Assembly (NCBI RefSeq): GCF_017115165.1
Contig: NZ_JABXKF010000175.1
Location: 1 to 64,000, forward strand
DNA length: 64,000 nt
Reading direction: 5' to 3'
From: Nostoc sp. LPT
Lineage (GTDB): Bacteria > Cyanobacteriota > Cyanobacteriia > Cyanobacteriales > Nostocaceae
Positions within the stretch are counted from its first letter, which is position 1. Each line of letters begins with the position of its first letter. Under the pieces are notes generated by a model that saw only the letters and a list, made by a program, of their open reading frames with translations, ran no database searches and was not told where the DNA came from. Positions 44,344-54,337 of the stretch are shown here, piece by piece. Made by a program: the position numbers and the translations under genes.

Positions 44344-47300
44344 ATGACTCGCAACTTATACGCTCTGCTTATTGGTATTGACAATTATCCTGATTTAAAT
44401 CATCGACTCCAAGGTTGTGTAAACGACATTACAGCAATAGAAGAGTATCTTAAAGAACGGCTCGATCAAAAAGAATACCAATTACATTTACAAACGCTTA
44501 AGGATGACCAAGCAACCCGTCAGGCAGTCATTGATGGCTTTCGCAAGCATCTTTGTCAAGCTGGGCAAGATGATATAGTTTTGTTTTATTACAGTGGTCA
44601 CGGTTCTCAGGAGCCGGCACCAGAAGAATATTGGCATTTAGAACCTGACCATTTAGATGAAACTTTAGTGTGTTATGACAGTCGTATTGAAGACGGCGTG
44701 AATTTGAAAGATAAAGAATTAGCAAAACTTATTGTCGAAGTAGCAGAAAAAGACCCGCACATTACCATTATTATCGATTGCTGCCACTCTGGTTCTGGCA
44801 CTAAAGACCCATTGCAAGAGAGAGGAATACGTCGCCTCCCTATAGACAAGCGAGAACGCTCACTGGATAGTTTTATGTTTTCTCACGCCGACTTAACGCA
44901 ACTTACAGCTTCCCGTGACCTGGAAAAACACCCCAGTGGCTGGAAGATACCCAAAAAAGTTGGTCATATACTTCTAGCTGCTTGTCGAGACTACGAAAAT
45001 GCGCAGGAATACTACTTCAATGACAAACACCGAGGTAGTTTCTCTTATTACTTGATGGATACACTTTCTAAAGCCAATGGCAAATTGACTTATCGAGATT
45101 TGTTTGAGCGGACAAATGCCATCATCCGCCGTAAATTTCCAGCCCAGTCTCCTCAGTTGGAAGTGAATAATCCTGATGATGAAAACAAATTTTTCCTGGA
45201 TGGAGCGATCGCAGAACGTCATCCCTACTTTATTGTTAAAAATGACCTAAACTATGGCTGGGTAATTAATGCTGGTGCTGTCCACGGAGTGCAACCACCC
45301 AAAGATGGCGAAACCACTTTACTAGCACTGTTTGCCTTTGATGCTAATATCCAAGACCTGGATGAGGCAGCAAAGTCTGTGGGTAGAGCAGAAGTGACTA
45401 GGGTGCTACCAACCCAGAGTCAGGTAGATATCAAAGATGTGCCAAACCTCATTGCTGATGGTAGTACTTGTTTCAAAGCAGTTGTGACCAGCCTACCGCT
45501 ACCACCTTTAGGCGTTCACATTGAAGGAGATGAAGCCGGTGTAACTTTTGCACGCCAAGCACTAGCAACAGCTGGACTCAATGGTCAAGCTTCACCTTAT
45601 GTGCGCGAGGAGAATGAGATTGGTAAAGCCGAGTTTCGCCTACTTTGTCGTCATCAACAGTATTTGATTGCCCGACCTACAGATGATCGACTTCTAGTAG
45701 CTGAAATTGATGGCTATAGTCCAGACAATGCCAAACAGGCAATTAAACGTTTAGAACATATTTCCCGTTGGACAACAATTGCGGAACTCTCAAATCCAGC
45801 AACTAAGATTAGAGCCAATGATGTAGGGATGAAACTGAAGTTTGGAAATGAAGAATCATCTCAATTGCAGCAGCGTTTGCAGTACACGTATAGGGATGGT
45901 GAGTGGCAAAGTCCGGAATTTAAACTGGAACTTACCAATAAAAGTCAGAAGCCACTTTACTTTGGCTTAGTCAACCTTTCAGACAGTTTCGCTATTAGCG
46001 CCAAATTTTTTGAAGCAGGTAGCATTAGGCTAGAACCAGAAAGATCAGCACTGGCTTTAGACGGCGAAGACTTAATACTCAAAGTCCCAAAGGAGTTGTG
46101 GTTACAGGGAATTACTGAGTACAAAGACATAATTAAATTGATTGTCAGTAATCAAGAATTTAATGCCAGATTGCTGACTCAGAATAAACTTGATGCTCCT
46201 CCTCCACCTGCCACAAGAGATTTAGAACCTGCAAATCAAAGTAGCCTTGAGCGTTTGATGAATCGAACTCAAAATCGTGAAATCGAACCCAAAAGTGCAG
46301 CGAATTATGACGATTGGTATACACAGGAAATTACGATTACCACTGTACGTCCCTTATACTCTACCCCAGTTTCTCAGACAGAACAAAAATTATTAGCACC
46401 AGAGGTGGCAGGGGTGGAATTACTGGTGCATCCTAACTTGGTGGCAAATGTTCGCCTAACTACTACACCGCAAGTCAGCCAAGATTTAGGAAATAAAATT
46501 TTGCCCCCTATCCTGTGGGAAGATCCAGAAGTTACTCGACCTTTCCAATTTACTACGAGTCGAGGTACTGACCCTGGATTAAATGTATTGGAATTGAACG
46601 AGATTCAAGATTACACAGTTGTCACCTCAGATGCACCTTTGAAATTATTAGTACATGCACCGTTAGCAGACAATGAATATCTTCTTGCTGTTGGCTATGA
46701 TGGAGAATTTTTCTTGCCTTTAGGTCGCGGTAAAACAACTCAAGATAGGAAAATAGAAATTGAGATACAACGATTACCAGCCCCAGTTAGTCAGGGAGAA
46801 CGTAGCCTACAAGGATCTATTCGCATCTTCTTTCAAAAAGTAATCAGTCGATATTTTGGGCGGGAATTTCAGTATCCCATTTTAGCGGTGGCTGAGGTGG
46901 GAGACGACAAGAAAGTAACCTATAGACGGAATGTGGTTGATGTTCAGCAGCAAGTAGCAAAAGCAAGACGAATTGCTCTTTATATACACGGTATTATTGG
47001 CGACACTGAAAGTTTAGTTAGCAGCATTAAACAACCCATATTGCTAGCAGATGGACAAAAGCTTTCTATCAGCGAACTTTACGACGTGGTTCTTACCTTT
47101 GACTACGAAAACCTGAATACTTCAATTAAAGAGAATGCTGAAAATTTGAAACGGCGGCTAACAGAAGTCGGTTTAGGAGCAAACCACGGTAAAGAACTAC
47201 ACATTATTGCTCATTCAATGGGAGGTTTAATTTCCCGTTGGTTTATTGAGCGAGAAGGAGGTAATAAAGTTGTCCAACATTTAATTATGTTAGGTACACC

Positions 47301-47823
47301 AAACGCCGGTTCTCCTTGGCCAGTTGTTGAAGATTGGGCAAAACTCACTTTGGGTATTGGACTCAATAGACTTTCTACAGTTGCTTGGCCTGCAACAGTG
47401 CTGACAGGTTTGATGGGAATTCTGGAAAAAAATATTAGAGTAGCTCTAGCGGAGTTAAACCCAAACTCTGATTTTCTCAAATCTTTGGCAGCAAGTGAAG
47501 ATCCTGGCATTCCCTACTCAATTATCGCTGGCAATACATCTATTAATCCGACAGCATTAGAGCAGCAGCTAGAGAAAAAATCTAGTGTTTTAGAACGGCT
47601 AGAGCAAAGTTTATTTAAGAAAGTTGTAAATTTACCTTTCTTTGGTGTAGATAATGATATTGCAGTCACTGTAGATAGTATTGAGAATATTCCCAAAGGG
47701 CGATCGCTTGCACCCTTTGTTCAACAGGTAGCTTGCGACCACTTAAGTTACTTCAGTATCGAATTACCAGAAGTTGGGTTAGACGCTTTGATTAGAGCGA
47801 TCGTCGCCCAACAAAAGAAGTAG
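44344..47823 (+). CDS. Caspase-family protease fused to an alpha/beta-hydrolase (lipase-like) domain
   Basis: A 1159-residue protein. Residues 1-290 are a C14 caspase/metacaspase domain: LLIGIDNYP, DIVLFYYSGHGSQ (catalytic His86), DETLVCYDS substrate-pocket segment, and IIIDCCHSG (catalytic Cys147). Residues about 290-870 are a beta-rich middle region with no recognised name. Residues 875-1159 are an alpha/beta hydrolase with YIHGIIGD (oxyanion region, 880-887) and nucleophile elbow IAHSMGG (Ser958); His in VACDHLSYF near the end is the likely third member. The lipase part resembles PGAP1/lipase-type esterases. Cytosolic; no signal peptide. The next gene encodes a caspase-STAND-WD40 protein 265 bp downstream. 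Confidence 0.88.
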   Translation: MTRNLYALLIGIDNYPDLNHRLQGCVNDITAIEEYLKERLDQKEYQLHLQTLKDDQATRQAVIDGFRKHLCQAGQDDIVLFYYSGHGSQEPAPEEYWHLEPDHLDETLVCYDSRIEDGVNLKDKELAKLIVEVAEKDPHITIIIDCCHSGSGTKDPLQERGIRRLPIDKRERSLDSFMFSHADLTQLTASRDLEKHPSGWKIPKKVGHILLAACRDYENAQEYYFNDKHRGSFSYYLMDTLSKANGKLTYRDLFERTNAIIRRKFPAQSPQLEVNNPDDENKFFLDGAIAERHPYFIVKNDLNYGWVINAGAVHGVQPPKDGETTLLALFAFDANIQDLDEAAKSVGRAEVTRVLPTQSQVDIKDVPNLIADGSTCFKAVVTSLPLPPLGVHIEGDEAGVTFARQALATAGLNGQASPYVREENEIGKAEFRLLCRHQQYLIARPTDDRLLVAEIDGYSPDNAKQAIKRLEHISRWTTIAELSNPATKIRANDVGMKLKFGNEESSQLQQRLQYTYRDGEWQSPEFKLELTNKSQKPLYFGLVNLSDSFAISAKFFEAGSIRLEPERSALALDGEDLILKVPKELWLQGITEYKDIIKLIVSNQEFNARLLTQNKLDAPPPPATRDLEPANQSSLERLMNRTQNREIEPKSAANYDDWYTQEITITTVRPLYSTPVSQTEQKLLAPEVAGVELLVHPNLVANVRLTTTPQVSQDLGNKILPPILWEDPEVTRPFQFTTSRGTDPGLNVLELNEIQDYTVVTSDAPLKLLVHAPLADNEYLLAVGYDGEFFLPLGRGKTTQDRKIEIEIQRLPAPVSQGERSLQGSIRIFFQKVISRYFGREFQYPILAVAEVGDDKKVTYRRNVVDVQQQVAKARRIALYIHGIIGDTESLVSSIKQPILLADGQKLSISELYDVVLTFDYENLNTSIKENAENLKRRLTEVGLGANHGKELHIIAHSMGGLISRWFIEREGGNKVVQHLIMLGTPNAGSPWPVVEDWAKLTLGIGLNRLSTVAWPATVLTGLMGILEKNIRVALAELNPNSDFLKSLAASEDPGIPYSIIAGNTSINPTALEQQLEKKSSVLERLEQSLFKKVVNLPFFGVDNDIAVTVDSIENIPKGRSLAPFVQQVACDHLSYFSIELPEVGLDALIRAIVAQQKK

Positions 47824-47930
47824 ACAGTTGAAAGGCAAAAATAAGCATTTACTTTTGTTATTGTTGCCTTGATAAATTATCTAACAATACAGTTAAGTTA
47901 AGGATTGTTTGTGGAGATTTGATATGTGTA

Positions 47931-47953
47931 GAGACGTTGCAATGCAACGTCTC
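47931..47953. repeat. Perfect 11-bp palindrome (GAGACGTTGCA/TGCAACGTCTC)
   Basis: Two perfect 11-bp arms around a single central base. The same GAGACGT motif appears in the hairpin near 15,955. A dispersed palindromic repeat, although it could also be an operator between the two caspase genes. Confidence 0.8.
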
Positions 47954-48087
47954 AAAGCGAGGTTATCAGTCATACAAGTTATCTTCACCTAAAAGTATTG
48001 TGTTAAAGGCATCAGACTTTCTGCTGTGTCTGTGCATGAGATTTTTAGAAGTATTCAACTGGAATTGATATTAGATGAGGCTTACTA

Positions 48088-51000
48088 ATGTCTAAGCATA
48101 AGTTCAACCGTAATTTTGCTATTATTATCGGTATAAATGACTATGTAAATGGTATTAGAGAGTTAGAAACAGCGGTTCCTGATGCTGACAAACTTGCTCA
48201 AATTCTCCAAGAACAGCATCAAAATCTCAAACAGCAATATCAAGCAGAAAATAAATATGAAGTCCAGTTGCTATTGAATCAACACGTTACCCTTAGCAAA
48301 CTCAAAGAACTAATTGAAGACTTCAAACAAGGACAAATACCTTTTGACAACGAAAAAGTGGCAATTACCAAGAGCGATCGCATCCTCTTCTATTTTGCTG
48401 GACATGGTATCGCTTTAGAGGCTCTAGAAAATCAAGAGGGGCCAGTAGGTTATTTGATTCCGCAAGATGCCACATTAGGAGATAGTAATACCTACTTGCC
48501 GATGCAGGAGTTACATGATGCCCTGAATGCACTCCCTTGTCGGCATCTGTTAGCAATTTTAGATTGCTGTTTTGCAGGCGCTTTTCGTTGGGCAAGTCTC
48601 AAGCGAGAGATTCAGCCCAAAGTCACAGTCTATAAAGAACGCTACGATCGCTTTATCAGCGATGCCGCTTGGCAAGTAATTACTTCGGCAGCAGACGATC
48701 AAAAAGCTTTGGATTCTTTGGGTGTGCGGGGGGAAGTAAAAGAAGGTAACGAGGTTCACTCTCCCTTTGCCAAAGCACTTTTTGATGCCCTACGTGGAAC
48801 TGACAAAAAAGCTGACTCGAATGATGATGGCATCGTTACGGCAACTGAACTGTACTCATATTTGCGAGATCAAGTTGAAGTTGTCACAGAAAAGAATTAC
48901 AAGCGGCAAACTCCAAGTCTGTGTCCTTTGAAAAAACATGACAAAGGGGAATTCATCTTTCTGTTACCTAATTTTGACCGAGATAAATTGGAGGATGCAC
49001 CACCACTTAACCTTGAAAATAATCCCTATCGAGGATTGCAATCTTATGACGAAAAAGACAGTAACTTGTTTTTTGGTAGAGACAACCTAATCAAACAGCT
49101 TTATCAGCGAGTCGTTTCTAATAAACAAACGTTGACAGTGATACTAGGCGCTTCTGGAACAGGTAAATCCAGCTTAATGAAAGCCGGGTTATTACCGCGT
49201 CTGCGTGATTCCCAGGAGCATAAGTTTCAGATTTTAGATCCCATGCGTCCAGGGGAAACTCCTTTGCAGGCTTTAGCACAGGTGTGTTTACCAATTGCAA
49301 CTAAAATTACTGTTGCAGAATTAGCAAAAGACGAGCAAGCTTTAGCAAACATTGTTGAACGTTGGAGCCAGACTAATCCCCAGATTAAACTATTGCTATC
49401 AGTCGATCAATTTGAAGAGTTGATTACCCTGTGTAAGAGTGACGAACAACGAGAGCAATTTCAGAAATTGATCGAGAATGCGATCGCTAAATATCCCGAC
49501 AAAATCCATGTAGTTATCACCTTGCGACTCGACTTTGAGGGTCAGTTTCAAAACTCTATACTTAAAGACTTTTGGAATGATGATACCCGATTTGTCGTCC
49601 CACCAATGACCCAAGATGAATTCCGGGAAGCAATTGAGAAACCAGTATCTGAAAAAGTGGTATATTTCGACCCTCCCAGCCTGGTGGATGAACTGATCAA
49701 CGAAGTCGTACAAATGCCAGGTGCTTTACCCTTACTTTCTTTCACCCTCAGCGAATTGTACCTGAAATATTTAGAGGAACGAAGGGACAACCGCGCCTTA
49801 AAAAAGGAAGATTACGAAGAGTTAGGAAGAGTAGTTGGTTCTCTAACCAAACGTGCTAACCAAGAATACGATCAGTTAGTAAAAGACCCCGCCTATGAAC
49901 ATACAATACGTCAGGTAATGCTGCGGATGATTTCATTGCAGGGTGGCGACTTAGCAAGGCGACAGGTTCCCAAGTCTGAACTAATTTACGCCGATGAACA
50001 AGAAAGCGATCGCGTGCAAACAGTCATCAAACGTTTTTCTGAAGCCCGCTTAATCATTGAAGGTTCTAATTCTCAAGGCGAACCCTATGTAGAGCCAGCC
50101 CATGATGCTTTAGTGGAGGGATGGGATAAATTACTCAAGTGGAAAAAAGAAGAAGACATAATTTTACAACGGCGGCTAACAGCAGCTGCCGAAGAGTGGG
50201 AAAGTGTCGCCAGCAAAAAACAGCCATCAGGTTTGCAAGCCAAAGCTGAAACTGTAATTGATTGGTTAGATCGCAGATTATACGTTGCTGAAAACTTATT
50301 TAGCAAAATCCCGACTCGGCTTGTTCAAGGATTACAGCAAAGACAGCATCAACAAGAGGGTTTGAGAGAGAAACCTATACAGTTTCTTTGGAATAGTAAT
50401 CCTTATCTTGATGTATTGAATCAGGAACTCCAGTCTCATGACAATTGGTTTAACCAGTTAGAAACAGAATTTGTCCAACAAAGTGTTTTACAGAAACGCC
50501 GGAACATTAGTTGGCGATGGCGGATTGCGATCGCAGTTATCGGGGGTTTAAGCTTGTTAACTCTTTGGGCGCTGATTAGTCAAAGAAGTGCAAAAATTGG
50601 TGAAACCAGTGCTTCTAGAGAAACAGCAGAAGCCAAGCTACAGCAGCAAGAAGGGTTAGATGCGTTAGTTTATAGCCTACGAGCAGGAAGGTCACTACAA
50701 CACCCACTGTTGCAATCAATATTTAGTCCAGGTGAGCAGCTACAAAATCAAGTCACAGGAACGCTGCAAGAAGCGGTTTATTCAGTCCGAGAACGCATCC
50801 GCTTAGAAGAGCATCAAGGCACGGTCAGAAGCAGTTTTAGCCCAAATGGGCAGTTACTAGCAAGCGCTGGAGAGGACGGTATTGTTCGCTTATGGAACTT
50901 ACAGGGTCAGGAGCAGGCTGTATGGAATACAAATCTGGTCAGAAGCCTCAGTTTTAGCCCGGATGGGCAACTACTGGCTACAGCTGGAGAGGATGGTATT

Positions 51001-52677
51001 ATTCGCTTATGGAACTTACAGGGTCAACTGTTAGCAGAATTGAAAGGGCATCAAAGTCGCGTTAAGAGCATCCGTTTTAGCCCAGATAGTCAGCTAATCG
51101 CTAGCGGCGGCGATGACGATTCAATCCGGTTATGGAACTTACAAGGTCAGCAGTTGCGAGGATGGAAAGCAAATCAAAACTCGGTCAACAGCCTCAGTTT
51201 TAGCCCGGATGGGCAGCTGTTGGCTACAGCCGGAAAAAACAGTACTATCCACCTGTGGAACTTGCAGGGTCAGCAGTTGCAGAAATTTGTTGGGCATCAA
51301 CAACCTGTTAGCAGTGTCAGTTTTAACCAAGATGGTCAACTACTGGTCAGTGGTGGAGAGGACAAAACTGTTCGCGTGTGGAACTTGCAGGGTCAGCAGT
51401 TGGGGAAACCTTTTACAGGGCATCAAGGCCGAATCTGGAGTGTGCAATTTAGCCCAGATGGTCAACAAGTAGCTAGTGCAGCCGGAGATGGCACCGTCCG
51501 TTTATGGAATTTGCAGGGTAAGGAGTTGGAGAAATTTGCTGGGCATCAAGGCCCAGTTAGAAGCGTCAGTTTTAGCCGAGATGGTCAACTACTAACTAGC
51601 GCCGGAGATGATAAAACTGTCCGCGTGTGGAACTTGCAGGGTAAGCAGCTGACAGAATTACAAGGGCATCAAGATCGAGTTCTCAGCATTAATTTCAGCC
51701 CAGATGGTCAACGAGTAACGACTGGGGGAGATGATGGCATCATCCGCTTGTGGAACTTACAGGGTCAACAGTTGCTAGGATGGACGGCACATCAAGGTCA
51801 ACGAGTCCACAGTGTCAGTTTTAGCCCGGATGGTCAGTTAATGGCTAGCGCCGGAGATGATAGCAATGTCCGCGTGTGGAACTTGCATGGTCAACAGTTG
51901 ACAGCATTATCAATGGCAGAATTTTCTGGTTATCCAAAGCATATATGCGATGTCAGTTTTAGCCCGGATAGCAAACTAGTAGCTAGTGTGGGAGAGAACG
52001 GTGTTGTTCTTGTGTGGGACTGGCAAAAGCGGCGGCAGTTAGCAAAGTTCTCTATGATAAAATTCCCTAGTGCAAAGCACTTCTGCAAAGTCAGTTTTAG
52101 CCCAGATAGCAAGCTGCTGGCTAGCGCCGGAAATGACGGCATTATCCGTGTGTGGAATTGGCACAAACAGCAGTTGATCACAGACATTCTGGGTCATTTA
52201 GGCCCTGTCTATAGTGTGGCATTCAGTCCCGATAGCCAGCGACTAGTTAGTGCTGGAGATGATGGCACTATTCGCTTATGGAACTTGCAGGGTAAGCCAT
52301 TCCAGGAATTCGTGGCGGCAGTAAATTTTGGGGCGGCGGTGAATTCAGTAGCATTCAGCCCCGATGGCAAAATGATTGTCAGTAGTGACCAAAAAGGTAA
52401 TGTGCAGTTGTGGGACTGGCAGAATAGGGAGCAGTTTGCTGCCTGGAAAGCACATCAAGGCGAAGTCAGGAACGTCAGTTTTAACAAGGATGGTAAAATA
52501 CTGGCTAGCGCGGGAGATGATAGCATTGCTAAGTTGTGGCCGATTCAATCATTCGATGAGCTGATACAAGGGGCTTGCGATCGCGCACGTGACTATTTGC
52601 AGAATAACCCTAATGTGGAGAGCGATCGCCATCTCTGTGACAATGTACCATCAACTGCTACAAATCCAGACAAGTAA
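48088..52677 (+). CDS. Caspase - nSTAND NTPase - transmembrane - 14x WD40 protein
   Basis: A 1529-residue protein. Residues 1-290: caspase domain with ILFYFAGHGIA (His106) and ILDCCFAGAF (Cys161). 305-700: STAND-type NTPase, opening NPYRGLQSYDEKDSNLFFGR, Walker A GASGTGKSS (354-362), and LLLSVDQFEELI (Walker B). 814-832: one transmembrane helix. About 905-1495: fourteen WD40 repeats (two seven-bladed propellers), many nearly identical (FSPDGQLLAS.GDD..RLWNLQGQ). A short Cys-containing tail follows. STAND NTPases with WD40 sensors oligomerise on ligand binding and activate fused effectors. A plausible death or defence switch. GAGG precedes the ATG. Confidence 0.92.
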   Translation: MSKHKFNRNFAIIIGINDYVNGIRELETAVPDADKLAQILQEQHQNLKQQYQAENKYEVQLLLNQHVTLSKLKELIEDFKQGQIPFDNEKVAITKSDRILFYFAGHGIALEALENQEGPVGYLIPQDATLGDSNTYLPMQELHDALNALPCRHLLAILDCCFAGAFRWASLKREIQPKVTVYKERYDRFISDAAWQVITSAADDQKALDSLGVRGEVKEGNEVHSPFAKALFDALRGTDKKADSNDDGIVTATELYSYLRDQVEVVTEKNYKRQTPSLCPLKKHDKGEFIFLLPNFDRDKLEDAPPLNLENNPYRGLQSYDEKDSNLFFGRDNLIKQLYQRVVSNKQTLTVILGASGTGKSSLMKAGLLPRLRDSQEHKFQILDPMRPGETPLQALAQVCLPIATKITVAELAKDEQALANIVERWSQTNPQIKLLLSVDQFEELITLCKSDEQREQFQKLIENAIAKYPDKIHVVITLRLDFEGQFQNSILKDFWNDDTRFVVPPMTQDEFREAIEKPVSEKVVYFDPPSLVDELINEVVQMPGALPLLSFTLSELYLKYLEERRDNRALKKEDYEELGRVVGSLTKRANQEYDQLVKDPAYEHTIRQVMLRMISLQGGDLARRQVPKSELIYADEQESDRVQTVIKRFSEARLIIEGSNSQGEPYVEPAHDALVEGWDKLLKWKKEEDIILQRRLTAAAEEWESVASKKQPSGLQAKAETVIDWLDRRLYVAENLFSKIPTRLVQGLQQRQHQQEGLREKPIQFLWNSNPYLDVLNQELQSHDNWFNQLETEFVQQSVLQKRRNISWRWRIAIAVIGGLSLLTLWALISQRSAKIGETSASRETAEAKLQQQEGLDALVYSLRAGRSLQHPLLQSIFSPGEQLQNQVTGTLQEAVYSVRERIRLEEHQGTVRSSFSPNGQLLASAGEDGIVRLWNLQGQEQAVWNTNLVRSLSFSPDGQLLATAGEDGIIRLWNLQGQLLAELKGHQSRVKSIRFSPDSQLIASGGDDDSIRLWNLQGQQLRGWKANQNSVNSLSFSPDGQLLATAGKNSTIHLWNLQGQQLQKFVGHQQPVSSVSFNQDGQLLVSGGEDKTVRVWNLQGQQLGKPFTGHQGRIWSVQFSPDGQQVASAAGDGTVRLWNLQGKELEKFAGHQGPVRSVSFSRDGQLLTSAGDDKTVRVWNLQGKQLTELQGHQDRVLSINFSPDGQRVTTGGDDGIIRLWNLQGQQLLGWTAHQGQRVHSVSFSPDGQLMASAGDDSNVRVWNLHGQQLTALSMAEFSGYPKHICDVSFSPDSKLVASVGENGVVLVWDWQKRRQLAKFSMIKFPSAKHFCKVSFSPDSKLLASAGNDGIIRVWNWHKQQLITDILGHLGPVYSVAFSPDSQRLVSAGDDGTIRLWNLQGKPFQEFVAAVNFGAAVNSVAFSPDGKMIVSSDQKGNVQLWDWQNREQFAAWKAHQGEVRNVSFNKDGKILASAGDDSIAKLWPIQSFDELIQGACDRARDYLQNNPNVESDRHLCDNVPSTATNPDK

Positions 52678-52734
52678 GGTAAAAGCGATGTCTATGACAA
52701 GCTACGCCGACACTACATTTTTATAAATAAATAA

Positions 52735-52758
52735 AAAAGGTAGGATTTCCTACCTTTT
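52735..52758. terminator. Bidirectional terminator between convergent genes
   Basis: AAAAGGTAGGA pairs with TCCTACCTTTT (52735-52758). The stem is flanked by A-rich and T-rich runs on both sides, and it sits between the convergent stops of the WD40 gene (52,677) and the M50 protease gene (52,852). It can terminate both transcripts. Confidence 0.8.
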
Positions 52759-52851
52759 ACCCAAAAAAAGCATTTTGTAACCAAATACCAAATTAAATAT
52801 CACACACGCTTTTGACGTATCTATTGCAAAACTATGACGAGTGTATGACGT

Positions 52852-54048
52852 TTAATTTGTAATTGACTTCGCTATTCCTCCCAGTTGCAACCCAGGCGGA
52901 TAGCTACCTTCTTCTTTGATGCGCTTAATTTCAGCATCGCTTATCTGCAAATTTAACTTTTGTACTAGCGATCGCACAATATCTCCCCGATCAATTACAC
53001 CAGCTACGGCTCCAGCAGGAGAAAGTACGGTAATTCTAAGTAACTGCTCATTTTCTAATTTGTTAATTACCTCAGCAATCGATGTTGATTCTGCAACGGT
53101 AGGTATTTCTGTCAGCGGATGCACTATGCTGTGTAAAGTTTCGGTTTCCCATTCACTCCTTTGGGTTAAACGGAAATCGTCAATGGAAACTAGACCCCGG
53201 TAACGTCCATCAGAAGCAGCAAAATAAACCTGTGAAGGAGCGGTTTCTAAAAGATATAAATCGGCAAAGGAACGCAATGTCTGGTCAGCATCAATTACAC
53301 GAAAGTCACGAGTCATCGCATCGGCCGCCACCACCTTGAGTAGGCTTTCTTGTAATGTAGTCATGTTGTCATAGGTGTTAGCGTTGCGGACAGCAAACCA
53401 ACCTAACAACGCAATCCACAAACCAACTACTAACTCCCTGGTCACAAAATCTACAACAAATCCGAAAGTGATCGCACCATAACCCAATATTTGTCCCGCC
53501 TTTGCAGCCAAGTGTACGGCTTGAAAACGATTACCCGTGATTTGCCATAGTGCTGCTTTTAACACTTGCCCCCCATCTAGAGGTAAGCCGGGAATCAGGT
53601 TAAATAGAGCCACCACTAAGTTAATTCTCGCCAAATCTCCGACCATGACACTGAGGGGATTAGTATCAGGGATCGCAAAAGCTGCCAGACGGAGCAGGAA
53701 AAATAGTATGATACTCACCAAAGGGCCAGCGATCGCTACTTGAAAGGCTTTGAAAGGAGTTTTAGATTCTTCTTCAATGGCAGCAATCCCGCCAAACATA
53801 AATAGGGTAATTGAATTAACTCTAATGCCCTGCGATCGGGCTACCAAGCTGTGACCCAACTCATGTAATAGCACCGAACCAAATAGCAGCAGTGCCATAA
53901 CTATTCCAGCACTCCAAGCTATAACATTTCCCCATTCTTGATAAGCTACCCCAAAATTCAGGGTTGCCAACCCTAAAATCACAAACCATAACGGGTCTAA
54001 AAACAGGGGAATTCCAAATAATGACCCAATTCTCCAATTTGTTTGCAT
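52852..54048 (-). CDS. Site-2 protease family (M50) membrane metalloprotease with CBS domains
   Basis: A 398-residue protein. Membrane zinc protease core: VLLHELGHSLVA (HExxH) and the NLIPGLPLDGGQ motif that supplies the third ligand, with several transmembrane helices in 15-215. C-terminal CBS pair (about 240-370: MTRDFRVIDADQTL, LENEQLLRITVLSPAGAVAG), which may bind adenosyl ligands. S2P proteases cleave membrane-bound regulators. The target is unknown. Confidence 0.92.
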   Translation of the reverse strand: MQTNWRIGSLFGIPLFLDPLWFVILGLATLNFGVAYQEWGNVIAWSAGIVMALLLFGSVLLHELGHSLVARSQGIRVNSITLFMFGGIAAIEEESKTPFKAFQVAIAGPLVSIILFFLLRLAAFAIPDTNPLSVMVGDLARINLVVALFNLIPGLPLDGGQVLKAALWQITGNRFQAVHLAAKAGQILGYGAITFGFVVDFVTRELVVGLWIALLGWFAVRNANTYDNMTTLQESLLKVVAADAMTRDFRVIDADQTLRSFADLYLLETAPSQVYFAASDGRYRGLVSIDDFRLTQRSEWETETLHSIVHPLTEIPTVAESTSIAEVINKLENEQLLRITVLSPAGAVAGVIDRGDIVRSLVQKLNLQISDAEIKRIKEEGSYPPGLQLGGIAKSITN

Positions 54049-54208
54049 TACACTGCCCTAAAACTAGATATCGCCAGTACTTTTTATACCGAAATACTAT
54101 GCATATTCGTATACACATTTATATTGAGCATTAATTCGGTAGTAACAAGTGACGAAATGCTCTTATTTCTAGAATAGACAATTAATGCCTGTGAGCAAAA
54201 CTTTGGAA

Positions 54209-54241
54209 TTGGGCATTGGATATGGGGCATTGGGCATGGGT
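54209..54241. repeat. Heptanucleotide-type repeat (GGCATTG variants)
   Basis: A short run of GGGCATTGG / GGGGCATTGGG variants between the M50 gene and psaK, a third occurrence of the repeat seen at 1 and 37,535. Confidence 0.7.
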
Positions 54242-54337
54242 CATAAGTTATTTCTTTCCTACTTCCCCTGCCCAAATCATTTTTAGGAGTTTTGTATTGA
54301 TAGCGGGGTTACAAGTAACACCTTTGTCATTACCAAA

